Shown: positions 1 through 8,927 of the stretch, piece after piece | Layout of the letters: the number at the start of each line of letters is the position of its first letter | Numbering within the stretch: position 1 is the stretch's first letter | The notes under the pieces: model-generated | Seen by the model: only the letters and a program-made list of their open reading frames with translations | What the model was told of the DNA's origin: nothing | Database searches by the model: none | Assembly (NCBI GenBank): GCA_016794425.1 | Contig: JAEUHR010000057.1 | Span: forward strand, 1 to 64,000 | Length of the DNA stretch: 64,000 bases | Direction: 5' to 3' | Source of the DNA: Planctomycetota bacterium | Lineage (GTDB): Bacteria > Planctomycetota > UBA1135 > UBA2386 | Made by a program: the position numbers and the translations under genes

Positions 1-2010
1 TACGAATTGCTGACCGGCGATCTGCCGTTCGAGCCCGAACGGCTGCGCACCAACCAGGCGGAGATGCAGCGCATCCTCCGCGAGGAGGAACCGAAGCCGC
101 CGAGCACCAGGATCACGGCTCTACACGACGCCGAGACCAACACCAAGGCCGGCCACGACGGTGGCAAGGCGCAGACCACCATCGAGCGCCTGCGGCAGCG
201 GCGGTTCACCAGCGTCGCGCAATGGCGCAGCCGTCTGCAGGGCGATCTCGACTCCATCGTGCTCAAGGCACTGCACAAGGAACGCGAACACCGCTACGAC
301 TCTGCGCCTTCGCTCGCCAGGGACCTGCAGCGCTTCCTCGACCACGAGCCCATCGAGGCGCGGCCGCCGAGCTTCGGCTACCGGGCGAGGAAGTTCGTTC
401 GAAGGTTCCGGGTGCAGGTGGCGGCGGCAACGGTCGTGCTCGCGTCTCTGGTTGCCGGCGGCACTGCGACTCTCATCCAGTGGCAACGCGCCGAGGAGCT
501 CGCCACCACGGAGCGGACGGCGCGATTGGATGCGACTCAGGCGCGCGGAGACGCTGAGCTGCAGACCGCCCGCGAAAGGCATGGTCGCGCGAAACTACTC
601 TTCACGCATGGGCACTTTGCCGAGGCGAACGAGCTACTTCGGGGACTCGTATCTGACTCGCCAATCGCGGGACATACTTCGGTTCGAATTGACTATTGCC
701 GCTGCCTCGCCGCAAGCAATAGACTAGCTGACGTCATGGTGATACTAGAGCATCTACCCGAACATGATGTGCTCGACTCGGACTTTGGCTCCTACACGCT
801 CATGCGTTGGATGCGCGAATGCGTGTTTGGCAATCGCGACCTCGGAGAAGCTGCTAGCGAGCTGCGTCCGCTATTGAGCGCTCGAAATATGCGGCCCGCC
901 GACAAGGAACTGCTTTCTGCCATGTGGTCGAAGAATGTACTCGATGCCCGCAAACACCTGCTGCAGAGTGCCGCACTTGATCCCACGCAGCCAGAATTGT
1001 GGATTCATATGTCAATGATTGGAGGGCTTATTCATGACGCCGAACTGACCGGATTCGCCAGCCAAATCGCTCAGCTTCTAGCCCCCAACAGCACCCACTC
1101 TTCTATTGCTCGATCCCATCACGCATTGGTGACGTTCGCAGCCATTGATCCGAACGACCCACTTGAGATAACTCCTAGCGCTAACGATATGCTCATCGCC
1201 ATGCAGGACTTTCAGCGCATGTCGCGACGCCAGCAGTTCACCGAAGTACCTGCGAAACACCGCAGCGAATGCCTCGCGGCCTTTCTTAGGCTTAAGGCCC
1301 TGCACGAGGAAGAGCGAGAGAAACTCACCAGTGGCAAATGGTCAATGGTCCAGACGATGCCCTTCTTGGCACACCTTGTCCATATCTCTCTCACAACGCC
1401 TTCCGACATCGGGGAACTGTTAGCTCAGGCCCGAGGATTCCCTACGGCCTTGACATGGCTGAGGGTCGCTCACCACTACAAGACCCTGAGCGATTGGGTG
1501 CCCTGCGAGAATGCCCTCCAGGAAGCACTGCGAACCCCGAGGACTAGTGCTTCGCAGCATCTCGAAGCTCGCCTCCTCCTGGTCGACACGTACGTCGCCC
1601 TCCTTCGTCTTCCCGCCTCTGATTCGGAGAAAGCCGCCTACTTGGATCGACTTATTGGCGTGGTCATTCAGCTCACCGAAGAGCACGACTTCTGTGTCGA
1701 GATGGCGCGCAACATATCTCGTCGCATGACAGGCCTTGAGCACACGCTCCCCCGGTGGCCGATCGCCCGCGCGTGGCTTGCGCAGGCACCGGGAGACTCC
1801 GAAGCACTCAACGAGGTCGCCGACCTTCACTACCTCGATGGCTCCTATGGACTTGCCATCCTGACTCTGGACGCGTTACCGACAGCGGGCAGGCGCGCCG
1901 ACCACGCCGAACGCAGGTCCATGGCGGTAGCAAAACTCGGCAGGATCGGTCCGCCCGGGCGCGATGTGGCCCTCGACGAGTATGAGCTCCGGCACGCCGG
2001 GGTTCGCTAG
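1..2010 (+). CDS. Transmembrane Ser/Thr protein kinase, C-terminal part (5' end outside window)
   Basis: The reading frame is open from base 1, and the first residues (YELLTGDLPF) match kinase subdomain IX, so the ATP loop, HRD and DFG motifs lie upstream of the window. The kinase C-lobe ends near window residue 115 with LDSIVLKALHKEREHRY, a typical end of PknB-like bacterial kinases. A single membrane helix follows at about residues 140-159 (AAATVVLASLVAGGT). The remaining ~500 residues are helical and TPR-like (for example RAKLLFTHGHFAEANELL) and should lie outside the cytoplasm. From about base 590 the G+C content drops: two lines counted by hand gave 55% (661-720) and 52% (901-960), against about 70% in the next gene. 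Kinase identity is secure. The ligand or target of the C-terminal part is unknown. Confidence 0.85.
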   Translation, partial: YELLTGDLPFEPERLRTNQAEMQRILREEEPKPPSTRITALHDAETNTKAGHDGGKAQTTIERLRQRRFTSVAQWRSRLQGDLDSIVLKALHKEREHRYDSAPSLARDLQRFLDHEPIEARPPSFGYRARKFVRRFRVQVAAATVVLASLVAGGTATLIQWQRAEELATTERTARLDATQARGDAELQTARERHGRAKLLFTHGHFAEANELLRGLVSDSPIAGHTSVRIDYCRCLAASNRLADVMVILEHLPEHDVLDSDFGSYTLMRWMRECVFGNRDLGEAASELRPLLSARNMRPADKELLSAMWSKNVLDARKHLLQSAALDPTQPELWIHMSMIGGLIHDAELTGFASQIAQLLAPNSTHSSIARSHHALVTFAAIDPNDPLEITPSANDMLIAMQDFQRMSRRQQFTEVPAKHRSECLAAFLRLKALHEEEREKLTSGKWSMVQTMPFLAHLVHISLTTPSDIGELLAQARGFPTALTWLRVAHHYKTLSDWVPCENALQEALRTPRTSASQHLEARLLLVDTYVALLRLPASDSEKAAYLDRLIGVVIQLTEEHDFCVEMARNISRRMTGLEHTLPRWPIARAWLAQAPGDSEALNEVADLHYLDGSYGLAILTLDALPTAGRRADHAERRSMAVAKLGRIGPPGRDVALDEYELRHAGVR

Positions 2011-2083
2011 GCCAAGGGACAAACTCGCTGGTGACCCGAGCAGTTGACTCACGCATGCGCCCGAAGCAGCTGCTGATGCTCGA

Positions 2084-2112
2084 TTGCGACAGGGATGCGA
2101 GGGACATAGCAT
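2084..2112 (+). promoter_or_regulatory. Possible sigma-70-type promoter for the polyene-like operon
   Basis: TTGCGA at 2084-2089 and TAGCAT at 2107-2112 are separated by 17 bp, each matching 4 of 6 consensus bases. The expected transcription start falls only a few bases before the ATG at 2124, so the message would be nearly leaderless. This is inference only. Confidence 0.3.
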
Positions 2113-2123
2113 CCCGCCCCCCC

Positions 2124-2825
2124 ATGTACTCCGGTAGACGCGCGCCTGCTTGCGGGGTCTTGCTGACCGCGTTCGTTCTCAGCTCGCCGGCGGCACAGGA
2201 GCCCGCGCCGAACACCGCGCCCCCGCCGGCAGCCCGGCCGCGCCCGGCCGATGCCGCCGCGCTGTTCGCGCGGCTCGGCGCCGTGACCGGCCTCGAGGCC
2301 ACGTTCGAAGAACAGAAGCACCTGGCGCTGCTGGCGGTGCCGCTGCAGAGCAAGGGCCGCCTCTACTTCCATCGGCCCGATCCGAAGGGTCCGGGCTGGC
2401 TCGTGCGCGAGGTGACCGCGCCCGAACCGCAGTCGGTGCGCATCACGCCGCGCGAACTGCGGCTCGAGAACCGCGACGGCGTCGAGGTGATCGACCTCGC
2501 GCGCAGCGACAAGGTGCGCACGTTCGTGCAGTCGCTGGTGCACGTGTTCGCCGGCGACGAAGCCGCGCTGCGCAAGTCGTACGACGTCGTCTACGCGCCG
2601 GTGCCCGACGACGCGGCCGCCTGGACGCTGCAGCTGACGCCGCGCGCGGCGCCGCTCGACAAGCTGCTGCGCCAGCTGCGGCTGGTCGGCCGCGGCGAAG
2701 CCGTCGAGCGCATCGAGGTGCTCGAGCCGAACGGCGACCGCACGGTGACGCGGATCACGACCGCGAACCCCGACCGCCGGTTCGACGCCGCCGAGAAGCG
2801 CAAGCTGTTCGGCATCGACGAGTGA
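2124..2825 (+). CDS. LolA-like periplasmic lipoprotein/lipid carrier
   Basis: A 233-residue secreted protein. The ATG at 2124 was chosen because it gives a signal peptide directly (MYSGRRAPACGVLLTAF, ending near SSPAAQ); an in-frame start at 2031 would add 31 residues with no such character. The mature part has the LolA/LolB-like pattern: an early LEATFEEQKHLALL strand, SKGRLYFHRPDP, then alternating beta strands ending with RKLFGIDE. LolA-family proteins ferry lipidated molecules across the periplasm. Copies of this type recur in aryl-polyene and flexirubin clusters next to an MMPL exporter, which is the context here. The stop overlaps the next start (GTGA), so the two are translationally coupled. 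Family assignment is from overall pattern, not from a profile search. Confidence 0.7.
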   Translation: MYSGRRAPACGVLLTAFVLSSPAAQEPAPNTAPPPAARPRPADAAALFARLGAVTGLEATFEEQKHLALLAVPLQSKGRLYFHRPDPKGPGWLVREVTAPEPQSVRITPRELRLENRDGVEVIDLARSDKVRTFVQSLVHVFAGDEAALRKSYDVVYAPVPDDAAAWTLQLTPRAAPLDKLLRQLRLVGRGEAVERIEVLEPNGDRTVTRITTANPDRRFDAAEKRKLFGIDE

Positions 2826-5251
2826 CCACGCGCGGCGAAGGCCCGCGGCTCGCCACGGGCGCGCTGCTGTTCGTCGCGCTGCTGGCGTACGTGATGTCGT
2901 CGCTGCAGGTCACGACCGACATCACGCACTTCCTGCCGGGCGGCGCGCCGGACTCGCGCATCGAGCTGGCGCGCCGCATCGCGACCGGCGCGCTGAGCCG
3001 CACGATGGTGCTGCTGGTCGACTGCCGCGACCGCGACGAGGCGGCCGCGGTCAGTCGCGCCTTCGAGGCCGCGCTGCGTGCCGAACCGCGCGTGGCCGCG
3101 GCGCTGGCGTCGCTCGATGCCGGCCCGCCGGCCGGCGTCGACGAAGCGCTGTGGCAGACCTACGAGCCGCGGCGGTTCGGCCTGCTGGCGCCGGACGCGG
3201 CCGCGGCGCGCGACCGGCTCAGCGACGAAGGCCTGCGCGCGGCGGTGGCCCGCCTGAAGCAGCGCATCGCGTCGCCGATGTCGGCGATGGTGACGCGCGT
3301 CGCGCCCGGCGACCCGTTCCTGGTGCTGCCGGCGCTGTTCGAGCGCGCCGGCGGCGCGACCGCGAACGGCATCGGCGTGCAGGACGACCGCTTCGTGACG
3401 ACCGCCGGCGACGGCGCCGTGCTGTTCCTGACCACGACCGCGAGCGCATCGGACTCGACGCGGCAGCGGCCGCTGCTGGACGGCGTCGCCGCCGCGTTCG
3501 CCGCCGTGCGCGACGGCCACGGCAGCACTCTGCGGCTGTGGCAGAGCGGCGCCAGCCGGCACGCGATCGCCGCCGAGGACTCGATGCGCGCCGACATGCA
3601 GCGCGTGTCGGTGGTCTCGCTGGCGGGCATCGTGCTGCTGTACCTGCTGCTGTTCCGTTCGCTGCAGCCGATGCTGCTGAGCCTGCCGGTGCTCGGCGCC
3701 GGCTTCCTGGCCGGCAGCAGCGCGGTGCTGCTGTGCTACGGCCGCGTGCACGGCCTGACGCTGGCGTTCGGCGCCGCGCTGCTCGGCGTCGCGATCGACT
3801 ACTCGCTGCACTTCTTCAGCCACCTGGCGCTGGCGCCGGATCCGCGCGGCCCGCGCGCGACGCTGCAGGCACTGTGGCGCAGCCTCTCGCTGTGCACCGC
3901 GACGACCGTGATCGGCTTCGCGGCGCTGCTGCTGGCGGCGTTCCCGGGCCTGCGCGAACTGGCACTGTTCGCGGCCGTGGGCCTCGGCGCGTCGCTGGCG
4001 GCGACGTGGCTGCTGCTGCCGGGCCTGGCGCGGCCGCTGCGGCCGACGCGCGCGACGACCGCGCTGGTGCGCGCGATCGATCGGCTGACCGCCCTGCGCG
4101 GACCTCGGCGCGGCCTGCTGCTGCTGCCGGCCATCGCGGTGGCGGTCGTGATCGCGCTGGGCCTGCCGCACGCGCGCTGGGACGACGGCATCGGCGGGCT
4201 GAACCGCGTCGATGCGGCGCTGAAGGCCGAGGACGACGCGGTCCGCGCGCGCGTGGCGCCGTTCGAACAGCGCCGCGTCGTGGTCGCGACCGGCACCGAC
4301 GAACAGGCGGCGCTGGCGGTCAACGACCGCATCGCGACGGCGCTCGCCGCCGCGACCGCGGCCGGCGAGGTCGACGGCGCGTCCGGCATCGCGCAGCTGC
4401 TGCCGAGCGCCGCGCGCCAGCGCGAGGTGGACGCCGTCGTGCGCGGCGACGCGACGCTGTGGCCGCGGCTGCACACCGCGCTGACCGACGCGGGCTTCGT
4501 CGCCGACGGCTTCCTGCCGTTCGCGGAAGCGCTGGCCGCACCGGCCGCCGCGCCGCTGTTGCCGGGCGACCTCGACGGCACGCCGCTGGCGACGCTGGTG
4601 CGACCGTTCCGCGACCAGGGGCCGCAGGGCCCGATCGTGCTGAGCTTCCTGCACGGCGTGCGCGACGAACCGGCGCTGCGGCAGCGCCTGGCGGCGATCG
4701 ACGGCGCCGCGCTGATCGACATCGAAGGCACGCTGACCGGCGCGCTGACCGAGTACCGCTCGCGCATGCTCGAGATGCTGCTGCTCGGCGTCGGCGCGGT
4801 CGTGCTGGTCGTCGCGCTGCGGCAGCGAGCCGTGCGCCCGACGCTGGTCGCGCTGGTGCCGCCGCTGGTCGCCGCGACCGGCACGGCCGCGACGCTGGCG
4901 CTGTGTGGCCAGCCGCTGAACCTGATGTCGCTGATGGCGCTGCTGATGGTCGTCAGCATGGGCGACGACTACGGCATCTTCCTCGTCGACGACGACGCGC
5001 CGGCCGCGCGCGACGCGACGCACCTGTCGGTCGTGCTGTCGAGCCTGACGACGATGCTGGGCTTCGGCCTGCTGGCGCTGTCCGACCAACCGGCGCTGTT
5101 CGCGATCGGCGCCACGTCGATGGTCGGCATCGGCTGGTGCGTGCTGCTGGCGCTCCCGAGCGGCGCGTGGTTCGTGCCGCCGCGCCGCGAACCCGTGCCG
5201 AACGGGGCCCGCGGGCCGTATCCTGCGGCGCCCGGACGACCCACGCCGTGA
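2822..5251 (+). CDS. MMPL/RND-superfamily lipid exporter
   Basis: An 809-residue inner-membrane transporter with the two-repeat RND layout. Helix 1 (LLFVALLAYVMSS) is followed by a periplasmic domain, a block of about five helices starting SLAGIVLLYLLLF and including GVAIDYSLHFF, a second periplasmic domain, and a second block with LLGVGAVVLVVAL and VVSMGDDYGIFLVDD. Acidic residues in the D-Y motifs of both blocks fit proton-coupled transport. The length is usual for the predicted-exporter branch of the MMPL family. It starts with GTG inside the LolA-like stop codon and ends overlapping the DUF3261 gene. In aryl-polyene clusters this type of protein is thought to move the lipid-linked pigment toward the outer membrane; the cargo here is inferred from context. 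Confidence 0.85.
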   Translation: MTTRGEGPRLATGALLFVALLAYVMSSLQVTTDITHFLPGGAPDSRIELARRIATGALSRTMVLLVDCRDRDEAAAVSRAFEAALRAEPRVAAALASLDAGPPAGVDEALWQTYEPRRFGLLAPDAAAARDRLSDEGLRAAVARLKQRIASPMSAMVTRVAPGDPFLVLPALFERAGGATANGIGVQDDRFVTTAGDGAVLFLTTTASASDSTRQRPLLDGVAAAFAAVRDGHGSTLRLWQSGASRHAIAAEDSMRADMQRVSVVSLAGIVLLYLLLFRSLQPMLLSLPVLGAGFLAGSSAVLLCYGRVHGLTLAFGAALLGVAIDYSLHFFSHLALAPDPRGPRATLQALWRSLSLCTATTVIGFAALLLAAFPGLRELALFAAVGLGASLAATWLLLPGLARPLRPTRATTALVRAIDRLTALRGPRRGLLLLPAIAVAVVIALGLPHARWDDGIGGLNRVDAALKAEDDAVRARVAPFEQRRVVVATGTDEQAALAVNDRIATALAAATAAGEVDGASGIAQLLPSAARQREVDAVVRGDATLWPRLHTALTDAGFVADGFLPFAEALAAPAAAPLLPGDLDGTPLATLVRPFRDQGPQGPIVLSFLHGVRDEPALRQRLAAIDGAALIDIEGTLTGALTEYRSRMLEMLLLGVGAVVLVVALRQRAVRPTLVALVPPLVAATGTAATLALCGQPLNLMSLMALLMVVSMGDDYGIFLVDDDAPAARDATHLSVVLSSLTTMLGFGLLALSDQPALFAIGATSMVGIGWCVLLALPSGAWFVPPRREPVPNGARGPYPAAPGRPTP

Positions 5252-5898
5252 CCCGCCCAACCCTGTCGGTCCTGCTCGCCGCCGCGGCGGCGCTCGCCGC
5301 CTGCGTCGCGCCGCGCGGCCCCGCGTTCGCCGACCGCGACTACCCGGGCACGCTGCTGCCCGCCGGCACGTTCGCGACCGACCTGCTGTGGCAGCAGCGC
5401 ATCACGGCGACCTGGGGCGAAGGCGCGCAGCGCGGCTTCGATGCCGCGGTGCAGAAGCAGGCCGCGGTGCTGACCGTGCTGGGCCTGTCGCCGGCCGGCT
5501 ACGCCGGATTCGTGATCCTGCTGCGCGGCACCGACGTCGAGCTGCAGAACCAGGCCGGCGAGGACCTGCCGTTCCCGCCGCGCTTCGTGCTGCTCGACGT
5601 GCAGCGCACGTTCTACCCGTGGCTGCCGATGCCGACGCCGCGCGACGGCGAGCGCGAGGGCGTCGTCGCCGGCGAACGCGTGCGCGAACGGTGGGCCGAC
5701 GGCCGGTTGCAGCAGCGCCGCTTCGAACGGCTCGACGCGACGCCGCCCGGCACGATCACGATCACCTACGACTGGACCGGCACCGAACCGAGCTGGCAGG
5801 CGCCGCGGCACGTGGTGCTCGACAACGGCTGGTTCGGCTACCGCCTGACCGTCGACACGCACGCCGAGACGCGGCTGCCGCCGCCCGCCGGCGGATGA
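5248..5898 (+). CDS. DUF3261-type outer-envelope lipoprotein
   Basis: A 216-residue predicted lipoprotein. The GTG start at 5248 overlaps the MMPL stop (GTGA) and yields a lipobox signal peptide (LLAAAAALAACVAPRG, lipidated Cys near residue 19). The mature region carries QRITATWGEGAQRGFDAAVQ and LGLSPAGYAGFVILLRG, a pattern I associate with DUF3261, a lipoprotein family found in aryl-polyene clusters together with LolA-like and MMPL proteins. Together the three genes would make an envelope export path. No catalytic residues are evident. The stop overlaps the ketosynthase start (ATGA). The DUF name is from memory of the family's appearance and context. Confidence 0.65.
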   Translation: MTRPTLSVLLAAAAALAACVAPRGPAFADRDYPGTLLPAGTFATDLLWQQRITATWGEGAQRGFDAAVQKQAAVLTVLGLSPAGYAGFVILLRGTDVELQNQAGEDLPFPPRFVLLDVQRTFYPWLPMPTPRDGEREGVVAGERVRERWADGRLQQRRFERLDATPPGTITITYDWTGTEPSWQAPRHVVLDNGWFGYRLTVDTHAETRLPPPAGG

Positions 5899-7004
5899 GC
5901 GCCGACACGGTCTTCGTGGCGGGCCGCGGCGCCGTCAGCGGCTTCGGCGCCGGCTGTGGCACGCTGCTCGACGGTCTGTGGGCCGGCCGCACCGCCGTGC
6001 AGCCGCGCCGCCGCACCGCCGGCTGGAACGTGCCGACCGCGGTCGCGGCCGAGTTCCCCGACGGCGTCGTGCCGGCGCACGATCGTGCGCTGCACGCCGC
6101 CGCGCTGGCGGCGCGCGAAGCGCTGGCCGAGGCCGGCGAACCGCCGCGCGGCGATCTGTTGCTGGTGCTGGCGTCGACCAAGGCGGACCTGTCCGGCGTC
6201 GTCGACCGCGGCGAGGGCCTCGGTCAGCCGTGGCGGCTGGCGCGGCGGCTCGCGGCATCGCTCGGCACCGGCGGCCCCACGGTCGCCGTCTCGTGCGCGT
6301 GCGCCTCGGGCCTGGTCGCGCTCTCGACCGCCGCGCGCCGGCTCGCGGCCGGCGAGCACGAGCGAGCGCTCGTGGTCGGCGTCGACGTGCTGCACGAGTT
6401 CGTGCTGGCCGGCTTCGGCTGCATCAGCGCACTCGATCCGGGCGCCTGCCGGCCGTTCGATCGCGCGCGGCGCGGCGTCTCGCTCGGCGAAGGCGCCGGC
6501 GCGGTGCTGCTGACGCGGCACGCGCGCGAGTCGCTCGGCGTGCAGCTGGCCGGTCACGGCGGCGCCAACGACGCCTGCCACGTGACCGGCCCGGACCGCG
6601 AGGGCCGCGGCCTCGCGCTGGCCGCCGCGCGCGCCCTCGCGCACGCCGGCATCGGCACCGCCGACGTCGACGTCGTGCACCTGCACGGCACCGCGACGCC
6701 GGCGAACGACACCACCGAGGCGCTCGGGCTCGTCGCGCTGTTCGGCGGCCGCACGCCGCCGGCGTTCGGCGGCAAGGCCCAGACCGGCCACACGCTGGGC
6801 GCCGCCGGCCTGCTCGAGACGATCGCGGCGCTCGAAGCGCTGCGGCGCGGCAGCGCGCCGGCGAACGTCGCGCTCGACGAGCCGGACGTCGCCGCCGGCC
6901 TCGATCTGGTGCGCAGCGAGCGGCCGTTGCCGCGCGCCCGCTGCGCGTTGAAGGTCGCGAGCGGCTTCGGCGGCATCCAGGCCGCCGTGGTGTTGCAGCG
7001 ATGA
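5895..7004 (+). CDS. Beta-ketoacyl-ACP synthase (FabF/KAS II-like condensing enzyme)
   Basis: A 369-residue thiolase-fold condensing enzyme. The whole catalytic set is visible: nucleophile Cys136 in VSCACASG, His264 in HLHGTATPANDTTE, Lys294 and His299 in GGKAQTGHTLGAAG. It should elongate an acyl or polyene chain on an acyl carrier protein with malonyl units by decarboxylative Claisen condensation. It is somewhat shorter than the usual ~410 residues of FabF, as in several pigment-cluster ketosynthases. The ATG overlaps the DUF3261 stop and its own stop overlaps the next gene, so it is the fourth gene of one transcript. Substrate is inferred from neighbours; a housekeeping fatty-acid role is less likely because no ACP, fabG or fabD is nearby. 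Confidence 0.85.
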   Translation: MSADTVFVAGRGAVSGFGAGCGTLLDGLWAGRTAVQPRRRTAGWNVPTAVAAEFPDGVVPAHDRALHAAALAAREALAEAGEPPRGDLLLVLASTKADLSGVVDRGEGLGQPWRLARRLAASLGTGGPTVAVSCACASGLVALSTAARRLAAGEHERALVVGVDVLHEFVLAGFGCISALDPGACRPFDRARRGVSLGEGAGAVLLTRHARESLGVQLAGHGGANDACHVTGPDREGRGLALAAARALAHAGIGTADVDVVHLHGTATPANDTTEALGLVALFGGRTPPAFGGKAQTGHTLGAAGLLETIAALEALRRGSAPANVALDEPDVAAGLDLVRSERPLPRARCALKVASGFGGIQAAVVLQR

Positions 7005-7648
7005 ACTCCGTGCCGGTGCTGGCCGCCGCCGCGCTGCTCGACGCCGAACGGCTGGTCGGCACCGACGGCACGCGCACGTCGTGGAGCGACCTCGGCGTGC
7101 CGGCGCCCGGCGACGGCCGCACGTTCCGCGCCGTGTTCGGTCGCGGCGACGAGACGTTCCGGCGGCTCGACGTCGCGTCGCGCGCGCTGGTGTTGGCTGC
7201 CGAGGCGCTGGGCCTGCCGCGCGTGCTGCCGGCCGCGCACCACGACCGCACCGCGATCGTGCTCGCGACGACGCTCGGCTGCCTCGACGCCGACCGGCAG
7301 TTCGCGCAGAGCCTCGGCGCCGAGATGCTCGACGCACCGGTGTTCCCGTACACGCTGCCGAGCACCTGCCTCGGCGAACTGGCGCTGCGCCACGGCCTGC
7401 GCGGTGCCGGCGTCTGCCTGTCGGTCGCGCCGGACGACGGCGGCGCCGGGTTCGCGGAGGCGGTGCGGCTGCTGGCCACCGGCGAAGCCGACGCCGTGGT
7501 CGCCGGCGTCGTCGACGTCTCGCGCGCCGACCCGGCGACCTGCGCCGTGACGCTGGCCCTGCTGGCGGCGCCTCGGCTCGGCCTGCCGTCGCTCGCGCCG
7601 TGGCGCGGCGATCCGTTCGCCGCCGTGCGGGCCGCGCTGTTGCCGTGA
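7001..7648 (+). CDS. Ketosynthase-like chain-length-factor homologue (N-terminal-half only)
   Basis: A 215-residue protein resembling only the N-terminal half of a ketosynthase, as in the Ketoacyl-synt_2 type of chain-length factor. It has an early helix-rich region (RRLDVASRALVLAAEALGL), a thiolase-like strand TAIVLATTLGCLDADRQF, and FPYTLPSTCLGELALRHGL at the position of the active-site strand. The ketosynthase nucleophile context (C-A-S-G) and both catalytic histidines are missing, so it is unlikely to condense alone. It probably pairs with the ketosynthase encoded immediately upstream (ATGA overlap) and sets chain length. It ends one base before the stop codon of the opposite-strand ndh gene. 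Function is inferred from family and context. Confidence 0.6.
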   Translation: MNSVPVLAAAALLDAERLVGTDGTRTSWSDLGVPAPGDGRTFRAVFGRGDETFRRLDVASRALVLAAEALGLPRVLPAAHHDRTAIVLATTLGCLDADRQFAQSLGAEMLDAPVFPYTLPSTCLGELALRHGLRGAGVCLSVAPDDGGAGFAEAVRLLATGEADAVVAGVVDVSRADPATCAVTLALLAAPRLGLPSLAPWRGDPFAAVRAALLP

Positions 7649-7649
7649 G

Positions 7650-8927
7650 TCAGCGCTTCGGCGCGTCGCGCGCCGGTTCCCACGTGCGGCCGGTGATCAA
7701 CCGCGCGCCGCGCGAGAACGCGAAGTACTGCCAGGCCCAGCCGATCATCACGCTGATGCGGTTGCGGAAGCCGATCAGGTAGGCGATGTGCACGACCCAC
7801 CAGATCCACCACGCGACGAAACCGGTCAGCTCGAGCCGGCCGAGCTTGCCGACCGCCTTGGCGCTGCCGATCGTCGCCAGCGAGCCCTTGTCGCGGTAGC
7901 GGAACGGCCGCGTCGGCTTGCCGGCGATCCGCGCGGCGATGTTGCGGCCGGCGAGCCGCCCGGCCTGGATCGCCGCCGGCGCGACGCCGGGCACCACCGC
8001 GCCGTCCTGTTCGACGTGCATCAGATCGCCGGCGACGAACACGTTCGCATGGCCGGGCACGCCGAGGTCGGGTTCGACCAGCACGCGGCCGGCGCGGTCG
8101 AGCGGCACGCCGAGCATCGCGCCGAGCGGCGAGGCGGCGACGCCGGCGGCCCACAACACGGTGCGCGCGCGGATGTGTTCGTCGCCGATCCAGACGCCGG
8201 TCTGGTCGATGCGCGTCACGTGCGCGCCGCAGCGCACCTCGACGCCGAGCCGTTCGAGCTGGCGCTGGGCCGCCGCCGACAGCCGCTCGGTGTAGGGCGG
8301 CAGCACGCGCTTGGCGCCTTCGACCAGCACGACGCGCAGCGTGCGCGGGTCGAACGAGCGGAAGTCCTTGGCGACCGTCAGGCGGCCGATCTCGGACAGC
8401 GCGCCGGCGAGTTCGACGCCGGTCGGCCCGGCGCCGACCACGACGAACGTCAGCACAGCCGGCAGTTCCGCCGGATCGGTCAGTCGCTCGGCGGCCTCGA
8501 ACGCCGACAGCACGCGGCGCCGCACCTCGAGCGCGTCCTCGATCGTCTTCAACCCCGGCGCCCAGGTCTCCCACTCGTCCTTGCCGAAGTAGCTGTGCGT
8601 GGCACCGGTCGCGAGCAGCAGGTGGTCGTAGTGCAGTTCGCCGTCGAGCAGCCGCACGGTGCGCTGCGCGAGGTCGATGCCGGTCACGCGGGCCAGGATC
8701 GTGCGCGCGTTGGTCTGCTTGCGCAGCACCGCGCGGATCGGGTAGGCGATGTCGGCCGGCGTCAGCGCCGCGGTCGCGACCTGGTAGAGCAGCGGCTGGA
8801 ACAGGTGGTGGTTGCGGCGGTCCACCATCGTGATCCGCACCGGCGCCGACCGCAGCGCGTGCGCTGCCGACAGGCCGGCGAAACCACCGCCGACGATCAC
8901 CACGTGGGGCAGGGGAGAGGTCGTCAC
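7650..8927 (-). CDS. ndh: Type II NADH dehydrogenase (NDH-2)
   Basis: A 425-residue flavoprotein that passes electrons from NADH to quinone at the inner membrane without pumping protons. The FAD site is HVVIVGGGFAGLSAAHAL near the N-terminus and the NADH site is TFVVVGAGPTGVELAGAL. GHANVFVAGDLMHVEQDG is the second FAD-contacting segment, and the Trp-rich tail (FVAWWIWWVVHIAYLIGF) is the usual C-terminal membrane-binding region. The GTG start overlaps the stop of the rhamnosidase gene, making it the last gene of the sugar operon. Its presence there fits reoxidation of NADH made by the two NAD-type enzymes upstream. Convergent with the ketosynthase-like gene, with one base between them. Confidence 0.9.
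   Translation of the reverse strand: MTTSPLPHVVIVGGGFAGLSAAHALRSAPVRITMVDRRNHHLFQPLLYQVATAALTPADIAYPIRAVLRKQTNARTILARVTGIDLAQRTVRLLDGELHYDHLLLATGATHSYFGKDEWETWAPGLKTIEDALEVRRRVLSAFEAAERLTDPAELPAVLTFVVVGAGPTGVELAGALSEIGRLTVAKDFRSFDPRTLRVVLVEGAKRVLPPYTERLSAAAQRQLERLGVEVRCGAHVTRIDQTGVWIGDEHIRARTVLWAAGVAASPLGAMLGVPLDRAGRVLVEPDLGVPGHANVFVAGDLMHVEQDGAVVPGVAPAAIQAGRLAGRNIAARIAGKPTRPFRYRDKGSLATIGSAKAVGKLGRLELTGFVAWWIWWVVHIAYLIGFRNRISVMIGWAWQYFAFSRGARLITGRTWEPARDAPKR

Noticed and set aside
2591..5260. Long open frame (~890 codons) antisense to the MMPL exporter, and similar long antisense frames at 8960-11872 and 11407-15291
   Set aside because: At this G+C, antisense frames stay open by chance. Their translations are runs of Arg, Ala, Gln and His without motifs, while the opposite strand has full family signatures and coupled starts.
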